60,076 bases of DNA from PLanc-01 sp035342095 (GTDB taxonomy: Bacteria; Planctomycetota; Phycisphaerae; Sedimentisphaerales; Anaerobacaceae): positions 1 through 60,076 of the forward strand of contig DAOQWL010000033.1 in assembly GCA_035342095.1 (NCBI GenBank). Reading direction: 5' to 3'. Under the pieces are notes generated by a model, which worked only from the letters and a program-made list of their open reading frames with translations, ran no database searches and was not told the origin of the DNA. A program made the position numbers and the translations under genes. This document shows positions 6,826 to 15,027 of this stretch, piece after piece; position 1 is the first letter of the stretch; each line of letters opens with the position of its first letter.

Positions 6826-9800
6826 TCAGTGTTTTGTGCCTTTTCGGGTGAACAGATCGTAGAGGATCGGCAGCAAGATGAGGGTGAGCAGGCCGGAGAC
6901 GAGGATGCCGCCGACGGAAGCGATGCCGACGCCCGTTCGCAGCTCCGCGCCGATCCCCCGGCTGGTTGCCAGGGGGAGCATTCCCAGCACCGCGGCCAGC
7001 GTGATCATGACCACCGGACGAAACTGCTCGCAGGCGGCGGCGATCATCGCCTTGTGACGTGGAGTGCCCTCGCGGACGTGCACGTTCATCGCGTCCACGA
7101 TCAGAATCGCGTTGTTCACGACGATGCCGACCATCATGACCATGCCCATCAGGACGAACAAGGACATGCTCTCCCCGGTCATCGCCAGGGCCCACATGAC
7201 GCCGATCAGGCCCAGCGGCACCGTCACGAGGATCAGCCAGGGCTGCTTGTACGACTCGAGGATCGCGGCCAGGCTCAGAATCACCAGGACGATAGCCGTC
7301 AGGCCCGCCTCGCCGAAGGCGGCCACCGCCTCAGCCATTCTCTCGTACATGCCGGAGAACCAGTAGTCGTATCCCGGCGGGAAATGCCCCTCGGAATCGA
7401 TGGTCTCCGTGATCCTCTTGACCGCGTTTCCCAGCGCCAGCTCGGGCTTCAGGTTGGCGAATACCTTGGTCACGCGCTGTTTGTCCTGCCGGGTGATCTG
7501 GACCGGCGCCACGCGGTGCTCCATGTCGGCCAGGTTCGACAGGAGGATCGGCTGGCCCGGGGTCCCCGGGAAGAGGAATCGCCCGACCTGATCCTGTCCC
7601 GGCTCGTCGGCCAGCTCGACGACGATGTCGTAATTGCGGTCGCCTCGTTTGAAGGTGCCTGCCTCGATCCCCTCCAAATTGGCTCTCAGCACCATCCCCA
7701 GACTGGTCGCAGGGATGTTCAAGTCCGCGAGAACCGCCCGCTTGGGCAGGATAGCCATCTCGGGTTTGCCCTCTCGAACGGTCGTGTCCATGTCCTTGAT
7801 TCCCGGGATGCGCCCGGCCCGATTCTGGGTATCGAGGGCCAGTCGGTTCAAGGTCGCCAGCTCGTTGCCCGCGATCAGCAGCTCGATGTCCTGGTTCTGC
7901 CCGCCGATGAGCGCAGGCTGGGTGACCGTGATGATGCACTCGGGATAGTCCTCGAGACGCTTCCGGATTTCCGCCTGGAGATCCTCGATCGTGAGAGTTC
8001 GTTCGTCGCGCTCCGAGAAGGTCAACAGCAACTGGGCCAGATAGACGCCTTGCGTGGATTGTCCGATGACGCCCTCGACCTTGCCGATGGAGCTGAGGAC
8101 GTGCCGGAGCTCGGGCACATCCTGCAAACGCTTCTCGACCAAACGCACCCGTTCGATGGATCGGTCGAGGCTGTACGACGTCGGGTATTCCAGCTTGACG
8201 AAGACCCTGGCCTGGTCGGTCGTCGGAGCGAAGCCGAACCCGACCCGCCCGCCGAGGGACATCGCATGGACGAACAGGGCGACCGTGAGCAGGAGGATGG
8301 CGATCGCCGCGATCCGGTGCTTCTCGTTGAATGAAAGGATGGCACGATAGCCGGCGATGACTCGGTTGAGGATGCGGTCGAATCCCGCCTCCATCCGATG
8401 CAGGATGCCCTTCTGCGGGCCGTTCGCGGGCTTGAGCAGGATCGAGCACAGGATCGGCGTCAGGGTGAACGAGATGAACAGGGACACCGCGGTCATGATG
8501 AGCATGGTCCAGGCCAGCGGCTTCATGAACTGCCCGATGATGCTGCCCATCATGGCGATGGGAAACAGCACGACGATGTTCGTCCCGGCGCTGGCCAGGA
8601 CTGCGACGGTTACCTCCTTGGCGCCGAGACGCGACGCCTCCTTCGGATCGCCCGTTGCCTTGAGCCGGGAGACGATGGACTCCAGCACCACGATGGAGTT
8701 GGTCACGAGGATGCCGACGGACAGGCCGATGGAGATGAGCGTCGAGGTGTTCAGCGTGTAGCCGGCCAGTTGCATGAAGAACAGGCCGATGACAATCGTC
8801 AGCGGCATCGTGATTCCGACGACCAGCGTGGCACGGACATTGTACAGGAAGAAGAACAGGATCGCGGCGGTCAGAAGGATTCCCTGCCCGACGTTGCTCC
8901 AGGCACTTCGGACGGAGGCCTCGATGAACCGCCCGTCGTCGGTGACCCAGACCAGTTCCATCCCGCCGGGCAGTTGTTCGTTCAGCTTCGCCGCGGCGTC
9001 TTTGACGCTGTTGACCACCTTCACCGCGTTCGCCTCGGCCTTCTTGACGACCTTGATGTAGACGCAGGGCCGACCGTCGACGGCCGCCTTCTGGCGGAGT
9101 TCCTCCGTGGTCATTACGACCCGGCCGACGTCGCGAATATAGCACCGCCGGCCCGCTTCGTTCGCCACCTCGAGCGTGCCGATCTCCGGCACCTCCTTGT
9201 ACTCGGCGTTGAACTTCACGGACAGTTCCCGCCCGTGATCCGTCACGCGCCCGCTGGGAATCGTCCGCACCGCCTGTTGGATCGCCTGGACGACGTTCAG
9301 GCTCGAAAGGCCCTTGGCGGCCAGCTCCTCGCGGTCCAGCAGGACGTGGACCTCGCGCTTGGCGCCGCCGACCAGCTCGACGTTCGCGACGCCGGAGATC
9401 ACTGTGATGCGGTCGCGCAGCGTGTTGTCCGCGTAGTCGAACAGCTCGTCGAGCGGGACGTCGCCGGTCAACGCCATGTGGACGATCGGCTGGGCGTTGA
9501 TGTCGAACTTGAGAATCTTCGGATCCTCCACGTCCTCGGGGAAGTCGGCGCGGATCAGGTCGAGCTTCTCGCGGACGTCGGTTGCCGCGATGTCCACGTC
9601 CACGTCGAGCTCGAACTCCAGCAAAGTCTGGCAGACGTTTTCCATGCAGGCGGAGCTGACGTGCTTGAGGCCGTCGATGGTCACGACCTGGTCCTCGATC
9701 CGCTTGGCGACGTCGGTCTCGATCTGCTCGGGACTGGCGCCGGGATAGATCGTGGTGACCGTGATGTAGGGCACGTCCATCTTGGGCATCAGTTCCAGGC

Positions 9801-9897
9801 CGAGCTTGCGATAGGCGTTCAAGCCGAGCAGAGTCAGTCCGATGATCAAGCTGGTCATCGCCACCGGCCGGCGGATGGATGAATCGGAGAGGAACAT
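6826..9897 (-). CDS. RND efflux transporter, inner-membrane subunit (cassette 1)
   Basis: 1023-residue resistance-nodulation-division transporter, complete: TM1 in SSIRRPVAMTSLIIGLTLLG, porter domains, and the second half ending in LPILYDLFTRKGTKH. It would take substrates from the periplasm or membrane and pass them to the adaptor and outer-membrane factor encoded upstream. TM4 reads GILVTNSIVVLES and TM10 reads VVNNAILIVDA. The AcrB proton-relay positions Asp407, Asp408 and Lys940 are therefore occupied by Thr, Asn and Asn, whereas the cassette-2 pump keeps the classical residues. Start and adaptor stop overlap as TAATG (9895-9899). Substrate unknown; family certain. Confidence 0.95.
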   Translation of the reverse strand: MFLSDSSIRRPVAMTSLIIGLTLLGLNAYRKLGLELMPKMDVPYITVTTIYPGASPEQIETDVAKRIEDQVVTIDGLKHVSSACMENVCQTLLEFELDVDVDIAATDVREKLDLIRADFPEDVEDPKILKFDINAQPIVHMALTGDVPLDELFDYADNTLRDRITVISGVANVELVGGAKREVHVLLDREELAAKGLSSLNVVQAIQQAVRTIPSGRVTDHGRELSVKFNAEYKEVPEIGTLEVANEAGRRCYIRDVGRVVMTTEELRQKAAVDGRPCVYIKVVKKAEANAVKVVNSVKDAAAKLNEQLPGGMELVWVTDDGRFIEASVRSAWSNVGQGILLTAAILFFFLYNVRATLVVGITMPLTIVIGLFFMQLAGYTLNTSTLISIGLSVGILVTNSIVVLESIVSRLKATGDPKEASRLGAKEVTVAVLASAGTNIVVLFPIAMMGSIIGQFMKPLAWTMLIMTAVSLFISFTLTPILCSILLKPANGPQKGILHRMEAGFDRILNRVIAGYRAILSFNEKHRIAAIAILLLTVALFVHAMSLGGRVGFGFAPTTDQARVFVKLEYPTSYSLDRSIERVRLVEKRLQDVPELRHVLSSIGKVEGVIGQSTQGVYLAQLLLTFSERDERTLTIEDLQAEIRKRLEDYPECIITVTQPALIGGQNQDIELLIAGNELATLNRLALDTQNRAGRIPGIKDMDTTVREGKPEMAILPKRAVLADLNIPATSLGMVLRANLEGIEAGTFKRGDRNYDIVVELADEPGQDQVGRFLFPGTPGQPILLSNLADMEHRVAPVQITRQDKQRVTKVFANLKPELALGNAVKRITETIDSEGHFPPGYDYWFSGMYERMAEAVAAFGEAGLTAIVLVILSLAAILESYKQPWLILVTVPLGLIGVMWALAMTGESMSLFVLMGMVMMVGIVVNNAILIVDAMNVHVREGTPRHKAMIAAACEQFRPVVMITLAAVLGMLPLATSRGIGAELRTGVGIASVGGILVSGLLTLILLPILYDLFTRKGTKH

Positions 9898-11147
9898 TAC
9901 TTCTCCTCCTGCTGGACCTGGACCGCGGCGCCCTGGTTGAGCATGTTCTGCCCGAGGATCACGACCGGCTCGTTCTCCTTTACCTGGCTCTGGAGGATTT
10001 CGGTCCAGCCATCGGACTCAATGCCGGTCGCAACGCTCTCCTGCCGCGCCAGGCCGTCGCGGACGACGAAGACGACGGCGCCCCCGGCGCGGCTCTGGAG
10101 GCTCGACGACGGGACGCCCAGTCCCTTGCGCGTCTCGAGCACGACCGCGATCCGGGCCATGGCACCCGGCGCGGCGCCTGCGGGCGGGTCCTTCAGGAGG
10201 CACTTGACCTCGAACGTCCGCAGCTTGGGGTGGATCGTCGGGCTCTTGTACGTGATGGCCTGTTTGCCGAGGTCGATGTTGCCGACCTCGACTCTCATCG
10301 GGGTCTGTCCCAACACCACGTCGTTGTAGCACTGTGCCGGCAGGAACGCCGCGATTTCCACAAGGGACGTGTCGTCGATTTGCACCACCGGCTGGCCCGG
10401 GCTGCCCATCTCGCCCGGCTCGCGGAACCGCTGGCTGATCGTGCCGCTGATCGGCGCGCGGATCGTCGCGTCGGCAAGCTCCTTCCGAGCGATTTCCAGT
10501 TCCGATTTGCTCTGGTCCTCTTTCGCGATGCTCAGTTCCACCTGTGCCTGGGCCAGCTTCTGCGCCGCCTGGAGCTGCTGATACCGCGACTGCTGCTGCT
10601 CGAACGCGTCGGCCGTCACCGCGTTCTGGTCGTACAGGCGTTTGAACCGATTGAAGTCGAGCTCCGCCTTGTTCAAGTCCACTTTCACCTTGTCGAGATT
10701 GGCTGCGGCCTCCCGACTGGAGCAGTGTGCGACGGTCGTGGCCTGCTCCTTGATCTGCACGTTCCGCTCCAGGCTGACCGCGTCAGTCTGGAAGAGCTTC
10801 GTCTGGCCGGCAACGACACGGTCGCCTTCATCGACGTAGATCGTCTCGATGGTCCCTGGGATTCGCGGGGAGACCATGGCGAACTCCTTGGCCTCGACGT
10901 TGCCCTGGACCACGAGTGCCCGCTCGAAGTCTCGAACGGACGCCGGCGTCACAACGACCGGGACGCGCTTGGCCTCGTCGGCCGGGGCCGGTGCGGTGGC
11001 GTCTTGCGCCTTGGCTCGCTGCTGATACACGAAGTAGCCCGCCGTCGTTGCGAAGGCGACGAGCGTCGCCCCGATGAGCAGTTTTGCTGCCGCCGGCATC
11101 CCTCGGGCGGCAGTCTCGCTATTTCGATTGGCCGTCATGTTCGTCAT
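9897..11147 (-). CDS. RND efflux periplasmic adaptor (cassette 1)
   Basis: 416-residue membrane-fusion protein linking the RND pump to the outer-membrane factor. It has an N-terminal membrane anchor (AAKLLIGATLVAFATTAGYF), a lipoyl/barrel segment beginning VVVTPASVRDFERALVVQGNV, a long alpha-hairpin rich in Gln, Lys and Ala (about residues 140-230), and the return strand ATIRAPISGTISQRF. The start overlaps the 3' end of the outer-membrane factor gene by 29 bases, and its TAA overlaps the pump ATG, so the three subunits are coupled. No lipobox is seen. Substrate cannot be inferred. Confidence 0.93.
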   Translation of the reverse strand: MTNMTANRNSETAARGMPAAAKLLIGATLVAFATTAGYFVYQQRAKAQDATAPAPADEAKRVPVVVTPASVRDFERALVVQGNVEAKEFAMVSPRIPGTIETIYVDEGDRVVAGQTKLFQTDAVSLERNVQIKEQATTVAHCSSREAAANLDKVKVDLNKAELDFNRFKRLYDQNAVTADAFEQQQSRYQQLQAAQKLAQAQVELSIAKEDQSKSELEIARKELADATIRAPISGTISQRFREPGEMGSPGQPVVQIDDTSLVEIAAFLPAQCYNDVVLGQTPMRVEVGNIDLGKQAITYKSPTIHPKLRTFEVKCLLKDPPAGAAPGAMARIAVVLETRKGLGVPSSSLQSRAGGAVVFVVRDGLARQESVATGIESDGWTEILQSQVKENEPVVILGQNMLNQGAAVQVQQEEK

Positions 11148-12648
11148 CCTCGGTGTACGTTTCGGTCTTGCCCATCACGTTCAGGAGCGTGGCCGCCGCA
11201 ACCTGGTACTGGAACTCCGCGGCCAAAGCCTGCATTTGCGATTTGGATCGCTGGGCGGCCTCGTGGAGAATGTCCGCCGAGCCGATCAGTCCTTCCTTCC
11301 ATTTCTCCCGCATCTCGGCGTACCGTGCGTCGGCGACTCTCCTTGCCCGACGGGCCAGGTCCAACTGGTCCTGCGCCGTGTCGAGGTTCTGTCGGGCGCG
11401 GATCACCTCCAGCATCAGGGTCAGCGTTGTCTGCTCGCGGGCGACGAACGACTGTTTGCGTCGTTCGCGAGCCGCCTTGTACTCGTTGATGTTCGCGAAT
11501 CCGTCGAACAGAGTCATCGTGCCGGCCAGGCCGTAGATCCACTGGTTCGAGGGCATCAAGGAGGTCTCGATCGAGTCCGGGTAGTAGACGAACGCGCTGA
11601 GCACGGGGAGGAAGCGCGATATCGCGATCTTGACTTTCTCCTTCTCGATGGCGATCCGGCGGTCGGCGATCTGCAACGACGGGTGGTTCAACATGGCTTC
11701 GAGGATCAGCTCTTCGGTCGAGCCCAGCGGCGGCACGATCGGAGCCTGGCCGGCCAGGGAGATCTCCGCCAACGGGGACAGTCCCATCGCAGCCAGCAGG
11801 GCGCAGTTCGCCTGGCGGCGCATCCGCTGCGTCCTCGCCAGCTCCGCGCGTCGGGCCTGCGCGTTGACCGCGGCATGGTCCGCCTGCCAGGCGCTGGCGA
11901 GTCCTTCCTTCCGGAAAGCGATGACATCGTCTCGCAGGGCGTCGGCCGCCTCCACGTCCGCGACGAGCGACCGCTCCGTCTGCTCCAGCGTCAGGCACTC
12001 GAAGTACCGTGCGGTCACCTCCATGGCGACCATTTGTCGGGTGTACAGCCCGAGCAGGTCGGCGATCTCCTCGCCACGACGGTGCGCGCCGTACAGGAAC
12101 CAGGTCGCGGGATGAAACACGGAGATGCTCCCGTTCCATACGAGCGAGCGGACGTTGTCGAGGTTCATGGTCTGCGTATCCGACAGCGGCAGCGAGATCT
12201 GGGGGTCGAACTCGTAGTCGGAGTAACTCACGCTCACCGTGGGCAGGAAGCTGGCGAAGGCGATGTCGCGTTGGAGCCTGGCGATCCGTTTGTCCATCGC
12301 GGCGGTTCTCGCGTCGAGGTTGTTCTCCATCGCGACGCGAATGCAGTCCTCCAGACCCAGGGTCTGATGGGGGTCCAGGATCTCTTTCGTCCGGGCCAGA
12401 AGGGTCTGCGGGTACTCCTCGACATGCTCGCGCCGGACCTTGTCGCCGTCGTAGGAGCGGCAGCCGGCCGGGAGCAGGATCAGGGATTGCCAGAAGACAG
12501 TGACGTATGCCGCGCGAAGAACCAGCGCCTGCAGCCCAGCCGCCCCCGGCCGGGGAATCCTGAGAGTAGCCCTCGGTTGAGTAGTTCTGGGAATCACCCC
12601 CGAGGGCGGGGGTGCCACACGCCGGCGCCGCATGTCGTTACTTGTCAC
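11119..12648 (-). CDS. TolC-family outer-membrane efflux protein (cassette 1)
   Basis: 509-residue outer-membrane factor. Long alpha-helical stretches with repeated RARQNLDTAQDQLDLARRA-like heptads near the C-terminus and the internal duplication typical of TolC are visible. GTG 12648 is favoured because GGGAG lies about six bases upstream, and it overlaps the end of the TetR gene by 11 bases; ATG 12633 is the alternative. The first 45 residues are Arg/Pro-rich and unusual before a hydrophobic stretch ending LLPAGC (Cys63), a lipobox-like site, so the export signal may be internal or the annotated start too early. It is the channel of the first efflux cassette. Confidence 0.9.
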   Translation of the reverse strand: MTSNDMRRRRVAPPPSGVIPRTTQPRATLRIPRPGAAGLQALVLRAAYVTVFWQSLILLPAGCRSYDGDKVRREHVEEYPQTLLARTKEILDPHQTLGLEDCIRVAMENNLDARTAAMDKRIARLQRDIAFASFLPTVSVSYSDYEFDPQISLPLSDTQTMNLDNVRSLVWNGSISVFHPATWFLYGAHRRGEEIADLLGLYTRQMVAMEVTARYFECLTLEQTERSLVADVEAADALRDDVIAFRKEGLASAWQADHAAVNAQARRAELARTQRMRRQANCALLAAMGLSPLAEISLAGQAPIVPPLGSTEELILEAMLNHPSLQIADRRIAIEKEKVKIAISRFLPVLSAFVYYPDSIETSLMPSNQWIYGLAGTMTLFDGFANINEYKAARERRKQSFVAREQTTLTLMLEVIRARQNLDTAQDQLDLARRARRVADARYAEMREKWKEGLIGSADILHEAAQRSKSQMQALAAEFQYQVAAATLLNVMGKTETYTEDDEHDGQSK

Positions 12649-13297
12649 GTCTTTCTCCCGAGGGCTTCAGAAGCCCCCTGAAAAACACCGCCTCGACCTT
12701 CTTGAGATCCGCGTCCAGATCGACCGTCTGCGGGTTCTCCATGGCGCTCAGGATGAACGGTTCCAGCGAGGCGAACAGGCACCGGGCGGCGATCACCGGA
12801 TCGATGCTGTGGAACAACCCCTTGTCGATGCCGGCGGCGATCACGTCGGAGAGCCGCTCGGTGATTCGCCTGTCGATTTCCTTCTTGTGGGCTTCGACCC
12901 GCGGGCCGGGCAGGCACCGCCCCCGGCTCTCCCTCAGGTAGAGTCGAAAGGCGGCGCCGTGCTCCCGGATTACCCGCGTGTGGAGGTGGATGAAGAGGCT
13001 CAGTCGCCGCCGCTCGTCGCCGGGGCCATCGAGCGCGGACAGGACCGTGCCCAGGCTCTCCTCGGTCGTGGCGGCGAGCAGCTCGAAGAACAGATCTTCC
13101 TTGCTGGAGAAGAAGTTGTACAGGGTGCCCGTGGCGAACTCCGCGGCCGCCGCGATCTCCTGCATCGAGACACTGAGGAACCCCTTCTCTGCGAACAACC
13201 GCAGCGCCGTGGACAGGATCGCCTGTCGATGCTGTTGTCGCTCACGTTCCTTCCGTGATGATTTCTCTGCCGGTGCGATTCCAACCTCCCGGTCCAA
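12638..13297 (-). CDS. TetR-family repressor (cassette 1)
   Basis: TetR/AcrR-type regulator, about 219 residues. The N-terminal helix-turn-helix is clear (ILSTALRLFAEKGFLSVSMQ, then EIAAAAEFATGTLYNFFSSK), followed by a variable ligand-binding region. It is paralogous along its length to the TetR at 19455-20090 (shared FATGTLYNFF, KKVEAVFF/GKVEAVFF and similar ending). It heads the first RND cassette and presumably represses it from the palindrome at 13338-13352. The start is uncertain: TTG 13297 is the only standard start in frame, but it precedes the GGGAGG site rather than following it; the paralog starts after the matching GGGAGG. Confidence 0.9.
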   Translation of the reverse strand: MDREVGIAPAEKSSRKERERQQHRQAILSTALRLFAEKGFLSVSMQEIAAAAEFATGTLYNFFSSKEDLFFELLAATTEESLGTVLSALDGPGDERRRLSLFIHLHTRVIREHGAAFRLYLRESRGRCLPGPRVEAHKKEIDRRITERLSDVIAAGIDKGLFHSIDPVIAARCLFASLEPFILSAMENPQTVDLDADLKKVEAVFFRGLLKPSGERRDK

Positions 13298-13337
13298 CGA
13301 TACGACGCATGAATCATTGCTCGAACATTGACCAGAT

Positions 13338-13372
13338 GTTCATATTATGAACGATCATTCATTTCAATGCAA
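13338..13372 (-). promoter_or_regulatory. Promoter and TetR operator of efflux cassette 1
   Basis: On the minus strand a -35 TTGCAT (13367-13372) and a -10 CATAAT (13344-13349) are separated by exactly 17 bases. A perfect 7-1-7 palindrome, GTTCATATTATGAAC (13338-13352), covers the -10, and the adjoining spacer carries a second, imperfect palindrome (ATGAACGATCATTCAT). The same layout with few changes precedes the paralogous TetR gene at 20156-20190, which strongly suggests a shared, autoregulated operator. Confidence 0.75.
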
Positions 13373-13464
13373 GAGAATTCCGACGGCGACGGGGAAAAAA
13401 GTGCAAAAGACCCTGCGTTGGGCCGGATTGGACAGCTTGTCCGTGGGAATTCCCGCAGACGAAA

Positions 13465-15027
13465 TCAGTGCTCCGTGCCGTCCGCCGGGTCGTCGCCGCC
13501 CCCGCCCAGAACGGCGTAGAGCCTCACCTGGCTGGCGAGTTTCGCCAAGCGGAGGGAAACCAGACCCTGCCGGGCGGCGTAAAGCGACCGTTGGGCATCC
13601 AGGACGCCCAGGTAGCTGTCGATCCCCTTGTCGTAACGGGCATAGGACAGACGGTACGTCTGTGCGACCGCATCGACCAGCGATTGCTGCGCCGACACCC
13701 GCTCGTCCACGGCGCCGCGCACGGCCAGTGCGTCGGCCACTTCCCGGAAGGCGTTCTGAATCGCCTGCCCGTACTGGGTCAACGCGATCTGGCGCTGCAC
13801 CTTGGTGACCTTGATTGCCTGCCAGGCGCGGGTGTCGAAGATGGGCATCCTCGCCTGGGGCGCGAAAGCCCAGGCGCCCGAGCCGGATTCGAAGAGTCCG
13901 GACAGCTCGCTGCTGGCGGTGCCGACGGAGGCGGTCAGAGAAACGCGGGGGAACAAGGCCGCCCGCGCGGCGCCGATGTTGGCGCAGGCTGCTCTCAACA
14001 GACTCTCGGCCTGGAGAACGTCGGGCCGGCGCAGCAGCACATTCGACGACAACCCGGCGGCGATTTCCTTCGGCCCGACGACGTCGCTCAACACAGGCGA
14101 CAACAGGTCGTCCGGCGCCGGACCGCCCAGCAGGAAGTTCAACGCGTTCTCATCCTGCGCCACTGCTTGGGTGAAGTAGGCGATGTCTCCCCTCGCGGCG
14201 TCCACCTGCGTCTGTGCGCGATAGAGGTCCAGGTCGGATGCGAGGTCGCGGTCGTGGCTTCGTTTGATCAGATTGTAGGAATCCTGTTGAGTGGTCAGGG
14301 TGGTCTGAGCCAGGGCCAGGCTCTCGCGATCCGCGGCCAGAACGAGATATGCGTTGGCGACCGCGGAGACCAGCAGGATCTGGGCGCCGCGCCGGGCCTG
14401 TTCCGTGGCCAGGTACTCCTGCAGGGCGCTCTGCTTGAGGCTGCGAATCCGCCCGAAGAAGTCGAGTTCCCAGGAGGCGGTGCCCAGATCGACGCTGTAC
14501 TGTTCCGCGGTGTGGCGTTTTCCCGTGCTGGACAGATCGGCAGGCACGCGCTTCTTGAGCCCGCTGGCGGTGGCATCGACCGTGGGCCACAACTCGGCTC
14601 GCTGGATGTTGTACATCGCACAGGCTCGTTCCACGTTCAAGGCGGCCAGGCGCAGATCGCGGTTGTTCCGGAGGGCGATCTCGACGAGCCTCCGGAGTTT
14701 CTCATCGGCGAAGAACTCCCGCCAGGTCAGATCGGTGGCTTGCGGAGCGTTTGTCGCGTTGGAGGAAGGCGAATCGGAGCGAGAAGGTGAGAAGTTGAGA
14801 AGGTCAGAAGGTCGGACGGTCTTGCCTTCTTCCACGCTCACCTTCTCACCTTCTGACCTTCTCACCTTCTGTTCTTTCAGGCCCGATTCGCCTTTTTCCG
14901 ACGCATCCACCTCGGCACCGGGCCATTGGGCAGGGACCGGAGCGTCCGGCCGGTCGTACTTCGGCGCCGGGTTACAGCCGGCCAGACAGGCCGCAAGGCA
15001 CAGGATAACCAGGTTCCACGGTCTCAT
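13465..15027 (-). CDS. NodT-type outer-membrane efflux lipoprotein (cassette 2)
   Basis: 520-residue outer-membrane factor of the NodT/OprM type. The start at 15027 overlaps the pump stop as ATGA. The signal peptide ends in a lipobox (CLAACLAGC), followed by PAPKYDRPDAPVPAQW, a typical beginning for this family. The channel repeats run through DLGTASWELDFFGRIRSL and the later TASVGTASSELSGLF to the C-terminus. Between the mature N-terminus and TWREFFADEKLRRL lies a low-complexity insert of about 40 residues (GLKEQKVRRSEGEKVSVEEG and following), encoded by a palindromic repeat at 14765-14885; it is foreign to the family. The gene completes the second cassette with the adaptor at 18182 and the pump at 15024. 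Confidence 0.92.
   Translation of the reverse strand: MRPWNLVILCLAACLAGCNPAPKYDRPDAPVPAQWPGAEVDASEKGESGLKEQKVRRSEGEKVSVEEGKTVRPSDLLNFSPSRSDSPSSNATNAPQATDLTWREFFADEKLRRLVEIALRNNRDLRLAALNVERACAMYNIQRAELWPTVDATASGLKKRVPADLSSTGKRHTAEQYSVDLGTASWELDFFGRIRSLKQSALQEYLATEQARRGAQILLVSAVANAYLVLAADRESLALAQTTLTTQQDSYNLIKRSHDRDLASDLDLYRAQTQVDAARGDIAYFTQAVAQDENALNFLLGGPAPDDLLSPVLSDVVGPKEIAAGLSSNVLLRRPDVLQAESLLRAACANIGAARAALFPRVSLTASVGTASSELSGLFESGSGAWAFAPQARMPIFDTRAWQAIKVTKVQRQIALTQYGQAIQNAFREVADALAVRGAVDERVSAQQSLVDAVAQTYRLSYARYDKGIDSYLGVLDAQRSLYAARQGLVSLRLAKLASQVRLYAVLGGGGDDPADGTEH
14765..14885. repeat. Palindromic repeat inserted in the outer-membrane factor gene
   Basis: One arm reads GAGAAGGTGAGAAGTTGAG then AAGGTCAGAAGGTCGG; the other reads CTCACCTTCTCACCTTCTG and ACCTTCTCACCTTCTG. 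The arms are inverted copies around GGTCTTGCCTTCTTCCACG. The element keeps the frame open and is translated as a Glu/Lys/Arg/Ser-rich segment. Confidence 0.7.
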
